Shown here piece after piece: positions 20,495 to 29,967 of a DNA stretch of 55,893 nucleotides. Position 1 is the first letter of the stretch. The number at the start of each line of letters is the position of its first letter. The notes below the pieces were generated by a model. The model did no database searches. It was given only the letters and a program-made list of their open reading frames with translations, and was not told the DNA's origin. Source of the DNA: GCA-2699365 sp036160955 (lineage in GTDB: Bacteria; Verrucomicrobiota; Verrucomicrobiia; Opitutales; Coraliomargaritaceae); contig JAYYDJ010000047.1 of assembly GCA_036160955.1 (NCBI GenBank), forward strand, positions 1-55,893. The letters are read 5' to 3'. The position numbers were made by a program, and so were the translations under genes.

Positions 20495-22204
20495 ATGGAT
20501 CTGAACAGACTCTACAGTAATTTAACCGAACAACAGCGCTCTGCAGTCATTTCACTGCCGCGTTCGGAGCGACTGGTGCAAATAGCCTCTATTAAGAATG
20601 TTGAGGTCAGTGAACTAGTCGCATTACTTGCCGAGCTATCTGGTTTGCCTGTGGCGAAAAATATTGAATTAGTCGAAAACCCGAGCGCCGTATTACCGTT
20701 GCGACTAATTCACGAATATCAATGTATCCCAGTTCAGAGCAATGAAAAAATCGACTCTGAAAGTCAAAGCGATGCTTCCACAGTAGACACCATTAACACT
20801 CCATTGCGATTAGTCACACTATGGCCCCCAGAGCCCAAGATGGATCGTTGGATTTATGCGATGAGTGGTTGCCATCCAGAGTGGCAACTTGGACATCCTG
20901 AAATTGTAAGTAATACAATTACTCAGCAGTTTGGTGTTGGCGCAGGAAGCCTCGATGACTCTGAGATTGTAACGGATGTGACAGAGAGCAATGACGTAGA
21001 AGACGAAGATGCGGCCGTAATTCGTTTCGTTAACGAAGTCGTCAATAAGGCAATGGCTGATCGAGCCACCGATATACATTTTGAACCGCTACGTGAAGAA
21101 CTGCAGATTCGCTATCGCATCGATGGAGAGTTGATATCAGTGCGTGTACCAGATAATCTAATCAAGTTCCAAGGTGCGATTATTTCTCGGCTAAAAATAA
21201 TGGCAAAATTAAATATCTCCGAAAAGCGACGACCACAAGATGGACGAATCTCCTTTGGTAGCGGTACAAATGAGCTAGATATCCGTATTTCAACCATTCC
21301 GACAATGTACGGAGAGAGCGTCTCTTTACGCTTACTAAGCCAAAAATCAAAACCTCTTTCAATGGCAGAACTTGGTTTAGCCACCAATGCTGCAAGTAAA
21401 CTAACACGCGCACTGGAAACACCGCATGGCATTATTTTAGTCACTGGTCCAACCGGTTCGGGTAAATCTACTTCTCTGACAGCATACATACGACTTATTA
21501 ACAAACCTGAGCGGCGCATTATTACTGTCGAGGACCCAGTAGAGTACGAAGTTCCTGGGGTCAACCAGACACAGGTGCAACCGGACATTGGACTGACCTT
21601 TGCCAATTCTCTGCGCTCGGTTCTACGACAAGATCCAGATGTTATTATGGTAGGAGAAATTCGTGACCGTGAAACCGCAGACATTGCAATTCGAGCTTCC
21701 CTTACTGGGCACTTAGTACTCAGTACACTACATACGAATGATGCTCCTGGGGCACTGACACGCCTGATTGATATGGACATCGAACCTTTTCTAATTGCAT
21801 CCTCAGTGGAGATGATCGTAGCGCAACGTCTTGTAAGGCGCCTTTGCCCGAGTTGTCGCATACCTGCCCAGTACGATAACAAATATTTAGAAAGCTGCTT
21901 AGCGACAATGCGTTTACCACTAGATGAAGTAGGCAATGGTCATCTAGCCTACCAAGCTACAGGCTGTGAACGCTGTCGCTCACTAGGATACCGTGGACGA
22001 ATTGGTATTTTCGAGATTCTTCGCATTAGTGAAGAGATTCACGAGCACATCGTTAAACGTGATTCCGCTAGACTGATACGAAAAACTGCTATTTCTCAGG
22101 GAATGGAGAGCTTGATGCAAAGTGGTTGGAGCCATATAAAAGATGGGAAAACCACCTTGGAAGAAGTCATGCGTTATGCTGATTTAGAAAGCGAAGAAGA
22201 ATAA
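20495..22204 (+). CDS. GspE/PilB-family secretion or pilus assembly ATPase
   Basis: This is a hexameric ATPase of the type II secretion and type IV pilus family. The 569-residue protein has an N-terminal domain (about 1-160), Walker A GPTGSGKST (about 317-325), Walker B region VIMVGEIRDRETAD (about 383-396), a His-box LVLSTLHTNDA, and the tetracysteine zinc motif CPSC (about 451-454) and CERC (about 490-493). No other secretion or pilus genes are nearby, so GspE and PilB cannot be separated from context. The next gene starts one base after its stop. Confidence 0.92.
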   Translation: MDLNRLYSNLTEQQRSAVISLPRSERLVQIASIKNVEVSELVALLAELSGLPVAKNIELVENPSAVLPLRLIHEYQCIPVQSNEKIDSESQSDASTVDTINTPLRLVTLWPPEPKMDRWIYAMSGCHPEWQLGHPEIVSNTITQQFGVGAGSLDDSEIVTDVTESNDVEDEDAAVIRFVNEVVNKAMADRATDIHFEPLREELQIRYRIDGELISVRVPDNLIKFQGAIISRLKIMAKLNISEKRRPQDGRISFGSGTNELDIRISTIPTMYGESVSLRLLSQKSKPLSMAELGLATNAASKLTRALETPHGIILVTGPTGSGKSTSLTAYIRLINKPERRIITVEDPVEYEVPGVNQTQVQPDIGLTFANSLRSVLRQDPDVIMVGEIRDRETADIAIRASLTGHLVLSTLHTNDAPGALTRLIDMDIEPFLIASSVEMIVAQRLVRRLCPSCRIPAQYDNKYLESCLATMRLPLDEVGNGHLAYQATGCERCRSLGYRGRIGIFEILRISEEIHEHIVKRDSARLIRKTAISQGMESLMQSGWSHIKDGKTTLEEVMRYADLESEEE

Positions 22205-22205
22205 T

Positions 22206-23681
22206 ATGAGGAAATTTATTTCTAGAAAATGTTCACATTCTGTAATTAGCATTTTTTTAGTACTGTGCGTTTTTCATACAGTAGCTGCTAATTGCGTTAA
22301 AATTGATATAATCGCAACCGATTGGAATCTAGAAAGCTCAGAGCTGGAGCTTTCTTTTAATAGCGATCCAAATAAACAATACCAGCTGCAGACTAGCTCT
22401 GATTTAGCTACCTTTAATCCAACATTACTTTTTGCCAGTTCCTTAGAAACAAATATTTCAACAGTTAGCGCGCAGGTAACGAATTCGCCACATAACTTTT
22501 TTAAAATTTCACAAATCAGTACCGCCCCAAGCGCGAATGACAGCAATACTTGGTTCAAGGTCGAAGAACAATCTGGCTCACAAGAAGAGTCGCACGGACA
22601 CTATATACTAGTTTGTGAAGATGGGGGCTTTCTGCAGATTGGCGAAACCGGTATTGTTGGTCGAGCAACTGCAAATATATTAGTCGTAAAAACTGACTCG
22701 GAGGGTGAGGTTAAGTGGAAACAGGAATTCGGTGAAGACTTTGGTTCAAGAAACCGAAATATGGGCAACTCTGCGATTGAAGTGTCTGATGGTTACTTAG
22801 TCTGCGGTATGCTCAATAGAAATAGTGCAATTTTAAAGTTAGATAAAAGCGATGGTCAATTAAAGGATATTCATACGCGAGACAATGGAGGCACCGATGC
22901 TTACGAGCACATAGCCTTACATCCGAATGGCTTTATTGTGGTGGGATACACCAATGCCGATGATCCCAACAATACTTTTTTTACCGAAGGAAGGGGATAT
23001 CTTGGTTTTCATGATTCTGCGGGAAACTGGACTTCTGGTAAGAGCTTAAACGAACACTTATCACTCGCATACCGAATAAAAGCTGTAGATAACAATTACT
23101 ATATATCCGGAACGACTTATTCGCCAACAGATACCTTAACCTATGCTGCAATAAAAATAGACAGTTCTGGTGATGTACTTTGGAGCAATCAATACGGCGG
23201 CAGCAACCAAAACCACTGCTTCGGTATGGATGTTGGGTTAGATGGAGCTATATTTTTAACAGGGCACACTTTATCTGGGACAGAGAATTGGGATACCTAT
23301 ACCATTAAACTCGATGAAAATGGCTCGGTTCTATGGGAGACTAAGCGCGGAAACCCTCGTGGCTTTGATCCAAGATGGATACACGATGAAACTTGGGGCA
23401 TTCAAGCGACCTGCGACGGAGGTTGCATAATAGCAGCGGGCACAGGTGATGAATATAGTTACTCAGCCACCTTAGATGGAGCCAACTCCAATGAGTGGGA
23501 AGCTTATATTGTCAAAATAGATGCCTCTGGAAATGTTCAGTGGGAAGCGTCTTACAGTAGTGGTGACTTTGGCCTCGAAGGAGATTGGGCAGCAGAAGAC
23601 ATCGCGCTTAGTAGCGACGGAGGGGCAATTGTTGCAATAGATAACGGCCAATTTGGCTTCCTTAAGCTAGCTCCTTTCTAA
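22206..23681 (+). CDS. Secreted beta-propeller-like protein of unknown function
   Basis: I do not recognise a specific family. The 491-residue protein begins with a Sec signal peptide (basic MRKFISRK, hydrophobic core SVISIFLVLCVFHTVAA, likely cut before NC). Residues about 35-105 resemble the short beta-sandwich found in Verrucomicrobiota exoproteins (KQYQLQTSSDLATFNP ... NSPHNFFKISQ). The rest contains at least five diverged repeats of the pattern hydrophobic-K-x-D-x-SG-x-V-x-W, for example YAAIKIDSSGDVLWSNQYGG, AYIVKIDASGNVQWEASY and TYTIKLDENGSVLWETK, which suggests a beta-propeller. It is translationally adjacent (one base) to the GspE-like ATPase gene, hinting at a cargo or pilus-linked role; that is inference. 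Confidence 0.75.
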   Translation: MRKFISRKCSHSVISIFLVLCVFHTVAANCVKIDIIATDWNLESSELELSFNSDPNKQYQLQTSSDLATFNPTLLFASSLETNISTVSAQVTNSPHNFFKISQISTAPSANDSNTWFKVEEQSGSQEESHGHYILVCEDGGFLQIGETGIVGRATANILVVKTDSEGEVKWKQEFGEDFGSRNRNMGNSAIEVSDGYLVCGMLNRNSAILKLDKSDGQLKDIHTRDNGGTDAYEHIALHPNGFIVVGYTNADDPNNTFFTEGRGYLGFHDSAGNWTSGKSLNEHLSLAYRIKAVDNNYYISGTTYSPTDTLTYAAIKIDSSGDVLWSNQYGGSNQNHCFGMDVGLDGAIFLTGHTLSGTENWDTYTIKLDENGSVLWETKRGNPRGFDPRWIHDETWGIQATCDGGCIIAAGTGDEYSYSATLDGANSNEWEAYIVKIDASGNVQWEASYSSGDFGLEGDWAAEDIALSSDGGAIVAIDNGQFGFLKLAPF

Positions 23682-23742
23682 GATAATTATCTACACAAAG
23701 CGTAAGCTTGATCGTCTCCCATATCTGCTTCATGCGTATTAT

Positions 23743-25671
23743 ATGTGCCTACGAGCTTATTTTTTACTGAGCCTTATTTGTCTGCATACTGCTACCGCAG
23801 TCGACATTGCAGAAAAGCAGGTGAAATTATTTTATGGATTAGCTCAAGGCAACTACCTGATTGGTGATCACAATCGTGCAGTTCGCGATCTTGATGAAAT
23901 TCTACGCATCAATCCAAACTACTGCCGAGCATACTTACTCAAAGCTCGCATTGATCTAGACCGGCTTGAATTAACTGAAGCATTGGAGAATGTTGATCAA
24001 GCCATAGCGATCGAGCCAAACAACCTTGAGGCTCAAATGCTTAAGGCACTTATTTTACGAGCACTCCATCGCAAAAAAGAGGCGCTCAAAATGGTTCGAT
24101 CTGTCGTCTCTAAAGCTGAAGCCAATAGCCGCGAATATGACAGCGCAAGTGAATTGTTGAGTCTTCTATTACTGGAAGATGACAGTGAAAATCTTGTGGG
24201 GAACTCTGAAGAGAATGCTAGTAGAACGCCGGCAAGGATTCATAATAATATTCAAAAAATAGACCTTCAAGCAGTCGAAAAAGTGTTGGCATCCATGGAT
24301 GCAATTTTAGCTGAACATCCCGTGCCATTAAAGACTGGAGATTTAAGCGGACTTGGAAATAATCAAGGCGAACAACGCCTAGCCTTAGAATTATTAAGAG
24401 CGCGCTTACTAAGCCAGACCGGTAAAGTAGAAGCGTCGATCACTGCGTTGAAGAACTTGAAGATGCAGTACCCTAACGACACAGAAGTACTTCTACTCCT
24501 CGCTTCGCTTTGCACGATTGAAAATAAATGGGGGCTACTCGAAACACTCATTGATCCAATTGCGCGAAATCCAGAATTATCCGATATTGCACTTTACTTA
24601 AGTGGAAGAGTGGCGCTCGGACAGAACCGCGTGGGACGAGCTCGAGCTAAGTTTGAAGCAGCTCTAGAGAAACACAGCTCCGCAAACAGCCGATTAATTC
24701 CATCTTTGAATTTCTACAGAGGAGTATGCCTCAGCCGATTAAACCGCTACAGTGAAGCTAGAGAAGAAATAGTAAATGCAATGAAGGCAGGCTTCGGGCC
24801 ATTGTCGCCTCGAGAGTCCCTACTTATATGCAAAACTATGTTACTAGTCGGACTTTATGATCTTGCCATTCCAATACTAGAAACCCTGACTTTAAAGGGT
24901 ATTCAAGCAACGCCTGAAGTGTGGTCAATGTTGGGCCGTGCTCAAAGCCATTGTGGGGAATTAAAACGCGCGATCAGTGCCTATAATGAGTCTCTTAGAA
25001 TGGAGTCCCAACAACCTGAGGTTCTCGCATTGCGAGCTGGATGCTTCAGACAAATAGGTGACCTTAATGGAGCGATCAAAGATTACACCCAAGCACTAAA
25101 GCTCGCTCCCAAAAATCAGGCACTATACTACCCTCTCGCGCTTAGTCACATGCAGCAAGGAAACTTACTCGATGCTCGTAAAAGAATGGAGCTTGCTAGC
25201 AAACATGAACCACAGCGCAGCGATCTATCGTTATGGTTAGCTATGCTGCACTATATGCTCAGTGATATAGCAAATGCTCGAGTATCACTAGATACTTATT
25301 TTGATAATTGTGGCAATCAACCCGCTTCTAGCTCTCACTATTTAAACTACTGCCTGCAGCTTACAAAGAGTCCAGCTCAAGCACTTGAAGTACTGGAACC
25401 ACACGCAAAAAAATCATTAGAGATTGGATATTTTTATTCTTATTGCATCAGAAATATAGATACCAATGAACTTCTTAGTTACGCCACGAATACACCGGAT
25501 GAAGAACTTGCATCTGCGCAGCTATGTGCGACTCTTTTTTGGATGGCACAGCATGATCGTAATACAGGTCAAGCCAATCGTGCTTGGGACTTTCTTAATT
25601 TAGCATTGGAGACCGGTGCATTCGATCAGGCAGAATATCAATTTGCTGTCTGGCAACTAGCAAATTGGTAA
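23743..25671 (+). CDS. Exported TPR-repeat protein
   Basis: The 642-residue protein has a probable signal peptide (MCLRAYFLLSLICLHTATAVD) and then tandem tetratricopeptide repeats almost to the end, with clear units such as GNYLIGDHNRAVRDLDEILR, ALRAGCFRQIGDLNGAIKDY and YYPLALSHMQQGNLLDARKR. TPR superhelices are protein-binding scaffolds, so it is probably a periplasmic or outer-envelope scaffold. It follows the secreted propeller gene by 61 bases on the same strand and may belong to the same transcription unit. No catalytic motif is seen. Confidence 0.8.
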   Translation: MCLRAYFLLSLICLHTATAVDIAEKQVKLFYGLAQGNYLIGDHNRAVRDLDEILRINPNYCRAYLLKARIDLDRLELTEALENVDQAIAIEPNNLEAQMLKALILRALHRKKEALKMVRSVVSKAEANSREYDSASELLSLLLLEDDSENLVGNSEENASRTPARIHNNIQKIDLQAVEKVLASMDAILAEHPVPLKTGDLSGLGNNQGEQRLALELLRARLLSQTGKVEASITALKNLKMQYPNDTEVLLLLASLCTIENKWGLLETLIDPIARNPELSDIALYLSGRVALGQNRVGRARAKFEAALEKHSSANSRLIPSLNFYRGVCLSRLNRYSEAREEIVNAMKAGFGPLSPRESLLICKTMLLVGLYDLAIPILETLTLKGIQATPEVWSMLGRAQSHCGELKRAISAYNESLRMESQQPEVLALRAGCFRQIGDLNGAIKDYTQALKLAPKNQALYYPLALSHMQQGNLLDARKRMELASKHEPQRSDLSLWLAMLHYMLSDIANARVSLDTYFDNCGNQPASSSHYLNYCLQLTKSPAQALEVLEPHAKKSLEIGYFYSYCIRNIDTNELLSYATNTPDEELASAQLCATLFWMAQHDRNTGQANRAWDFLNLALETGAFDQAEYQFAVWQLANW

Positions 25672-25741
25672 CAAAACCAATAAATTGCCTCTCCAAATCG
25701 CCGTGGTATATAAAAAAAGGTGCGAACTTTATCCTTGATCC

Positions 25742-25913
25742 AATCTCGAGCCTAGACATTGTACTCGACTTTTAGCGTTAGAGCGCGTCCTGTGAAGGAC
25801 CCGTTCCAGGGCTTCCTACCACTTGGTAGGTCCAGCGGTCAAGACGGCTCAGTGGCGGTCTCGACGATTTCGACAATTCGAAATCCATAAGCCTTGAAAC
25901 ATAAAATCCTAAC
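25742..25913 (+). promoter_or_regulatory. Structured leader RNA of rpsO
   Basis: Four hairpins lie in series before the rpsO ATG. GTCCT-GTGA-AGGAC (25787-25800) has a GNRA-type loop. CCTACC-ACTT-GGTAGG (25815-25830) is perfect. AGAC/GTCT (25842-25861) has an inner GC/GC pair across one G-G mismatch. GATTTCG-ACAATT-CGAAATC (25866-25885) is a perfect 7-bp stem. GGAC at 25797-25800 can instead pair with GTCC at 25830-25833, giving mutually exclusive folds. S15 autoregulates rpsO through leader structures that differ between bacterial groups, so this is a candidate S15-responsive leader. A TAAAAT six bases before the ATG could alternatively be a downstream -10 box. Confidence 0.5.
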
Positions 25914-26186
25914 ATGTCAGAAGATACAACTATTGATAAAGCAGCGATCATTAAAGAATTCGGTGAAAATGAAAATGACACTGGATCTTGCGAAGTTCAG
26001 ATCGCACTCTTAACAGCACGCGTAAAGCATCTTACCGAGCATTTACGTGATAACCGCAAAGACTTTCACTCTCGTCGCGGCTTAATTGCTATGACAGCAC
26101 GTCGTCGTAAACTCCTTGATTATTTGAAACGTACAGACTTCAATCGATACACTGCAATCTTAGAAAAACTGCAGCTTCGCCGATAA
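25914..26186 (+). CDS. rpsO: 30S ribosomal protein S15
   Basis: S15 binds a three-way junction in 16S rRNA and is an early assembly protein. The 90-residue product has the conserved VQIALLTARVKHLTEHLRDN and HSRRGLIAMTARRRKLLDYL motifs, including the rRNA-binding HSRRGL loop. It lies before pnp, the usual rpsO-pnp order, with a 197-base gap. That gap holds an imperfect hairpin (GACCCC/GGGATC, about 26203-26222, then TTTCTT) and AGCTC/GAGCT (about 26307-26323), possibly processing sites for pnp control. There is no Shine-Dalgarno sequence. Confidence 0.97.
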   Translation: MSEDTTIDKAAIIKEFGENENDTGSCEVQIALLTARVKHLTEHLRDNRKDFHSRRGLIAMTARRRKLLDYLKRTDFNRYTAILEKLQLRR

Positions 26187-26383
26187 TTTTTAGTGTTAAT
26201 GCCAGACCCCATAAAACAGGGATCTTTCTTAATGCTTCGTGACTATTCAATAATTTAACGTCCTACTTAAGGCCCAAAGTCATTGATCCATTATTACTTT
26301 AATAAGCTCCAATTATGAGCTGGCGGCACTTGAAGGTCCAATCCCTGATCTGTCGTGAACGAATAAGATAAACAAAAAATAGA

Positions 26384-28555
26384 ATGAAACAAAAATATAA
26401 CGTTCCTGTAGAAGGGCTCGGAATCGAGCTATCAAGTGGTACCCTAGCTGGCCTTGCAAGTGGTGCTGTCACCATACGCCAAGGCGAAACTGAACTCTTC
26501 GTTTCCGCAACAGCAGCCTCCGCACTGCGTCCTGGTCAAGATTTCTTCCCGCTCACTGTCGATTATCGTGAAAAATTCTCTGCGGGTGGAAAATTCCCTG
26601 GAGGATATTTCAAGCGCGAAGGAAAACCATCGGAGAAAGAAATCCTCACCTCACGGCTTTGCGATCGACCACTACGACCACTTTTCCCTAAAGGCTTCAT
26701 GAATGAAGTACAGGTCATTGGTCTTCTCTTAGCAACCGATCAGAACCACGAACCTGACGTTCTGATGGTCAATGCTGCATCCGCAGCTACTCTAATTTCT
26801 GACATTCCTTGGAATGGACCCGTTGGCTGCGTGCGTGTTGGTCAAATTGATGGCGAATTCGTCACTAATCCAACTCACGACGAGATGCTCGACTCTGACC
26901 TCGATCTTATTTATGTTGGTTCTGAAAGCGAAATGCTGATGATCGAAGGCTCTGCCGAGTTCATTTCGGATGAACGATTCTACGAAGCTCTGGAATACGG
27001 GCAGGAAGCAATTCAACCTTTGATAGTTGCACAAAAAGAGCTCGCTAAACTCGCAGGCAAAAAAAAGAAAGACTTCTCACTGGTGCTTACTCCAGCAGAA
27101 GTGACAGAATTCTGTGAACAAAACGCAGCGGAAAAAGTTAAAGTAGCACTTGGTCATGATAGTTATACTGAGCGTAAACTTGCGATTGAAGTTATTGCAA
27201 AAGAAACAACTGCAGCTTTAGAAGAAAAACTAGGGGCTGAAAAGGTTGATGGTAACGATGTGGCACGAGCTTTTGATGAGATCCAAGAGAAGTTATATCG
27301 TCAAAATATTCTTGATACGGGTCGACGTGTCGACGGACGAGGCGCAAGCGATTTGCGTTCGATATCCTGCGATACAGGGGTGCTTCCTAGGGTCCACGGC
27401 TCAGCAGTATTTAATCGCGGAGAAACCCAAGCTTTAGTCATTTCAACTCTTGGAACAAGTCGCGACACTCAAGACATTGACGGCTTAACTGGTGGAGCGA
27501 CTAGTAAGTCGTTCATCTTGCATTACAACTTCCCTCCATTTTCGACCGGAGAAGCTGGTCGTTTTGGATTCACCGGGCGACGTGAAATCGGTCACGGTGC
27601 ACTAGCTGAACGCTCCTTACTACCAATTCTTCCACCAGAGGACGAATTTCCTTACGCGATCCGCGTTGTCTCGGAGGTCATGAGTTCAAATGGCTCCACA
27701 TCCATGGCATCCATCTGCGGTGGCTGTCTATCACTTATGGATGCTGGTGTACCTATCTCCGCACCATGCGCTGGTATCTCAACAGGACTTGTAACTGAGA
27801 AAGATGCGGAGGGAAAAATTACAAAGCATGTAATTCTTACAGACATTCTAGGTGCCGAAGATCACTTCGGCGATATGGATTTCAAAATTGCGGGAACCCC
27901 AGAAGGAATAACTGGATTCCAGCTTGATCTTAAAATCACTGGTCTACCATTCGATATTACGTTAGAAGCAATCAAACAAAACCGTGAAGCACGTATGAAG
28001 ATCATAGCAATTATGGCAGAACACATGCCAGAATCACGACAAGATCTTCGTGAGCACGCTCCTCGTATCCACACTGTAAAAATTGATCCTGAAAAAATCG
28101 GTGCTCTCATAGGACCTGGTGGCAAAAATATTCGACGAATAACTGAAGTTTCAGGAGCACAAGTTGACATAGATGACGACAACAGTGGACGCGTATTAAT
28201 CTTCGCTACCGACAAAGAATCAATGGACCGAGCGATTCAAGAGGTAGACGCCTGCACTGCAGAAATTGAAGTAGGTAAAACCTATCGCGGCATAGTACGC
28301 GGAGTTAAAGACTTCGGCGCCTTTGTTGAATGCTTGCCTGGAAAAGAAGGCCTCGTACATATATCCGAGCTTGCTGATTTCAGGGTTAACAAAACAGATG
28401 ACATCTGCAAACTAGGAGATGAAATGGTCGTCAAATGTATTGGCTTAGAAAAAGGAAAAGTACGCCTTTCCAGAAAGGCGGCTCTTGAAGATGCTAAAGA
28501 TGCTGCGGAAGATGCAAAACCTGATTCCGTGCAAGCAGAACCAAGCGCTGAATAA
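26384..28555 (+). CDS. pnp: Polyribonucleotide nucleotidyltransferase
   Basis: PNPase is the phosphorolytic 3'-5' exoribonuclease of the RNA degradosome. The 723-residue protein has two RNase PH domains, with the active site of the second containing GAEDHFGDMDFKIAGT. A KH domain follows (KIGALIGPGGKNIRRITE, about 566-583), then an S1 domain (YRGIVRGVKDFGAFVECLPG). The C terminus is a short acidic tail. A strong terminator follows 26 bases after the stop, so the rpsO-pnp unit ends here. Confidence 0.97.
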   Translation: MKQKYNVPVEGLGIELSSGTLAGLASGAVTIRQGETELFVSATAASALRPGQDFFPLTVDYREKFSAGGKFPGGYFKREGKPSEKEILTSRLCDRPLRPLFPKGFMNEVQVIGLLLATDQNHEPDVLMVNAASAATLISDIPWNGPVGCVRVGQIDGEFVTNPTHDEMLDSDLDLIYVGSESEMLMIEGSAEFISDERFYEALEYGQEAIQPLIVAQKELAKLAGKKKKDFSLVLTPAEVTEFCEQNAAEKVKVALGHDSYTERKLAIEVIAKETTAALEEKLGAEKVDGNDVARAFDEIQEKLYRQNILDTGRRVDGRGASDLRSISCDTGVLPRVHGSAVFNRGETQALVISTLGTSRDTQDIDGLTGGATSKSFILHYNFPPFSTGEAGRFGFTGRREIGHGALAERSLLPILPPEDEFPYAIRVVSEVMSSNGSTSMASICGGCLSLMDAGVPISAPCAGISTGLVTEKDAEGKITKHVILTDILGAEDHFGDMDFKIAGTPEGITGFQLDLKITGLPFDITLEAIKQNREARMKIIAIMAEHMPESRQDLREHAPRIHTVKIDPEKIGALIGPGGKNIRRITEVSGAQVDIDDDNSGRVLIFATDKESMDRAIQEVDACTAEIEVGKTYRGIVRGVKDFGAFVECLPGKEGLVHISELADFRVNKTDDICKLGDEMVVKCIGLEKGKVRLSRKAALEDAKDAAEDAKPDSVQAEPSAE

Positions 28556-28581
28556 AGCTCTGATTACATAGTGTATTGAAA

Positions 28582-28613
28582 AAAGCGGTCACCATTAGGC
28601 GACCGCTTTTTTT
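28582..28613 (+). terminator. Rho-independent terminator after pnp
   Basis: AAAGCGGTC (28582-28590) pairs with GACCGCTTT (28601-28609) around a ten-base loop, and a T-run of seven (28607-28613) follows directly. It is the clearest intrinsic terminator in the window and closes the rpsO-pnp unit. Confidence 0.92.
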
Positions 28614-28663
28614 GTGCTGTAATCGCGACTTGCTACTAACACCAAACTTGTTTGCATGTCTAT

Positions 28664-29875
28664 ATGCTTATTAGCTTAATTGGGTACTGTACTTTGATTG
28701 CTGTAGCGTGGCTTTGCTCATGCGCTCGGAGTGAAATCCGCTGGCGTACAATTTCTGGTGCAGTTGCCATTCAATTTGGATTTGGAGCACTAGTACTTTA
28801 TGTACCTGCAGGAAAAACAGCACTAGAGTGGCTCTCCAATCTGGTTGCTGCAGTCATTGCCTTTGGCAACGAAGGCATCTCTTTTTTATTCGGTAATTTA
28901 GTAGATCCTAATCTAGGTATTGGATTTATTTTTGCATTTAAAGTACTGCCAGTTATTATTTTCTTTTCAGCACTTATATCAGTGCTTTATCACATTAAAA
29001 TTATGCCATTGATCGTCAAAGTTATTGGTGGTGGCATCCAAAAAGCTCTCGGTACAAGCAGAGCAGAGTCATTGAGCGCTACTGCCAATATCTTCGTTGG
29101 GCAAACAGAAGCCCCCTTAGCGGTTAAGCCCTACCTGTCTAAAATGACAAAATCAGAGTTCTTCGCAGTCATGGTGGGTGGTGTTGCCTCGATTGCTGGT
29201 AGTGTACTTGCTGGATTTGCAGCTTTAGGTATTGAGATAAAATACTTAATCGCCGCTTGTTTTATGGCTGCACCTTCTGGCTTATTATTTGCTAAGCTAC
29301 TTGTGCCTGAGACTGCACAAATTGATAATAAAAAACTTAAAGAAGATACAATTGCAGCTCCAAGCAATATCTTTGATGCGGCTGCTCTGGGAGCAAGTGA
29401 TGGCCTGAAGTTAGCACTCAATGTAGGTGCCATGCTAATCGCTTTTATTGGCCTAATTGCTCTTTTAAATGGCGCTCTGGCTTGGATTGGATCGGTTTTT
29501 AATAACGATTCCCTTAGCTTGCAATTACTGCTCGGTTACCTCTTCAGCCCAGTAGCATGGCTCATCGGAGTGCCTTGGCAGGATGCAATTGCTGGCGGAT
29601 CGTTTATTGGCCAAAAGATAGTACTTAATGAGTTTGTAGCCTTCGTGGAGTTTACTCCAGTGGCAGAAAATTTTTCAGTTCGTAGCCAAGCAATTTTGAT
29701 TTTCGCATTATGTGGATTCGCAAATTTCTCATCAATCGCTATTTTACTCGGAGGATTAGGTAGTTTAGTGCCTGCGCGTAGAAGTGAAATAGCACAATTA
29801 GGATTAAAGGCAATTTTCGCTGGTACACTGGCTAATCTGTCGAGTGCTGCAATTGCTGGTATCCTTATTCAGTAA
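28664..29875 (+). CDS. Concentrative nucleoside transporter (CNT/NupC family)
   Basis: The product is a polytopic inner-membrane nucleoside importer driven by sodium or protons. Family signatures include the N-terminal domain, the gate segment FIFAFKVLPVIIFFSALISV, and the substrate and ion motif SATANIFVGQTEAPL, followed by APSGLLFAKLLVPET and the C-terminal GFANFSSIAILLGGLG. ATG 28664 gives 403 residues, the normal length; an upstream TTG at 28652 adds only four residues. It stands alone after the pnp terminator. Salvage of nucleosides released by RNA turnover is a plausible link to pnp but is speculation. Confidence 0.93.
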   Translation: MLISLIGYCTLIAVAWLCSCARSEIRWRTISGAVAIQFGFGALVLYVPAGKTALEWLSNLVAAVIAFGNEGISFLFGNLVDPNLGIGFIFAFKVLPVIIFFSALISVLYHIKIMPLIVKVIGGGIQKALGTSRAESLSATANIFVGQTEAPLAVKPYLSKMTKSEFFAVMVGGVASIAGSVLAGFAALGIEIKYLIAACFMAAPSGLLFAKLLVPETAQIDNKKLKEDTIAAPSNIFDAAALGASDGLKLALNVGAMLIAFIGLIALLNGALAWIGSVFNNDSLSLQLLLGYLFSPVAWLIGVPWQDAIAGGSFIGQKIVLNEFVAFVEFTPVAENFSVRSQAILIFALCGFANFSSIAILLGGLGSLVPARRSEIAQLGLKAIFAGTLANLSSAAIAGILIQ

Positions 29876-29967
29876 ATAATTGAGTTACCACAATGTGCTC
29901 TTCATGTAATTATAATGTACTTCAAGGAGTAGACAGAAAACCCTAGTTACAGTGGCAATAACCCTGT

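Noticed and set aside
21112..21936. 274-residue frame antisense to the GspE-like gene
   Set aside because: It mirrors the codon pattern of a clear ATPase gene; composition is Ser/Arg-rich and no domain is seen.
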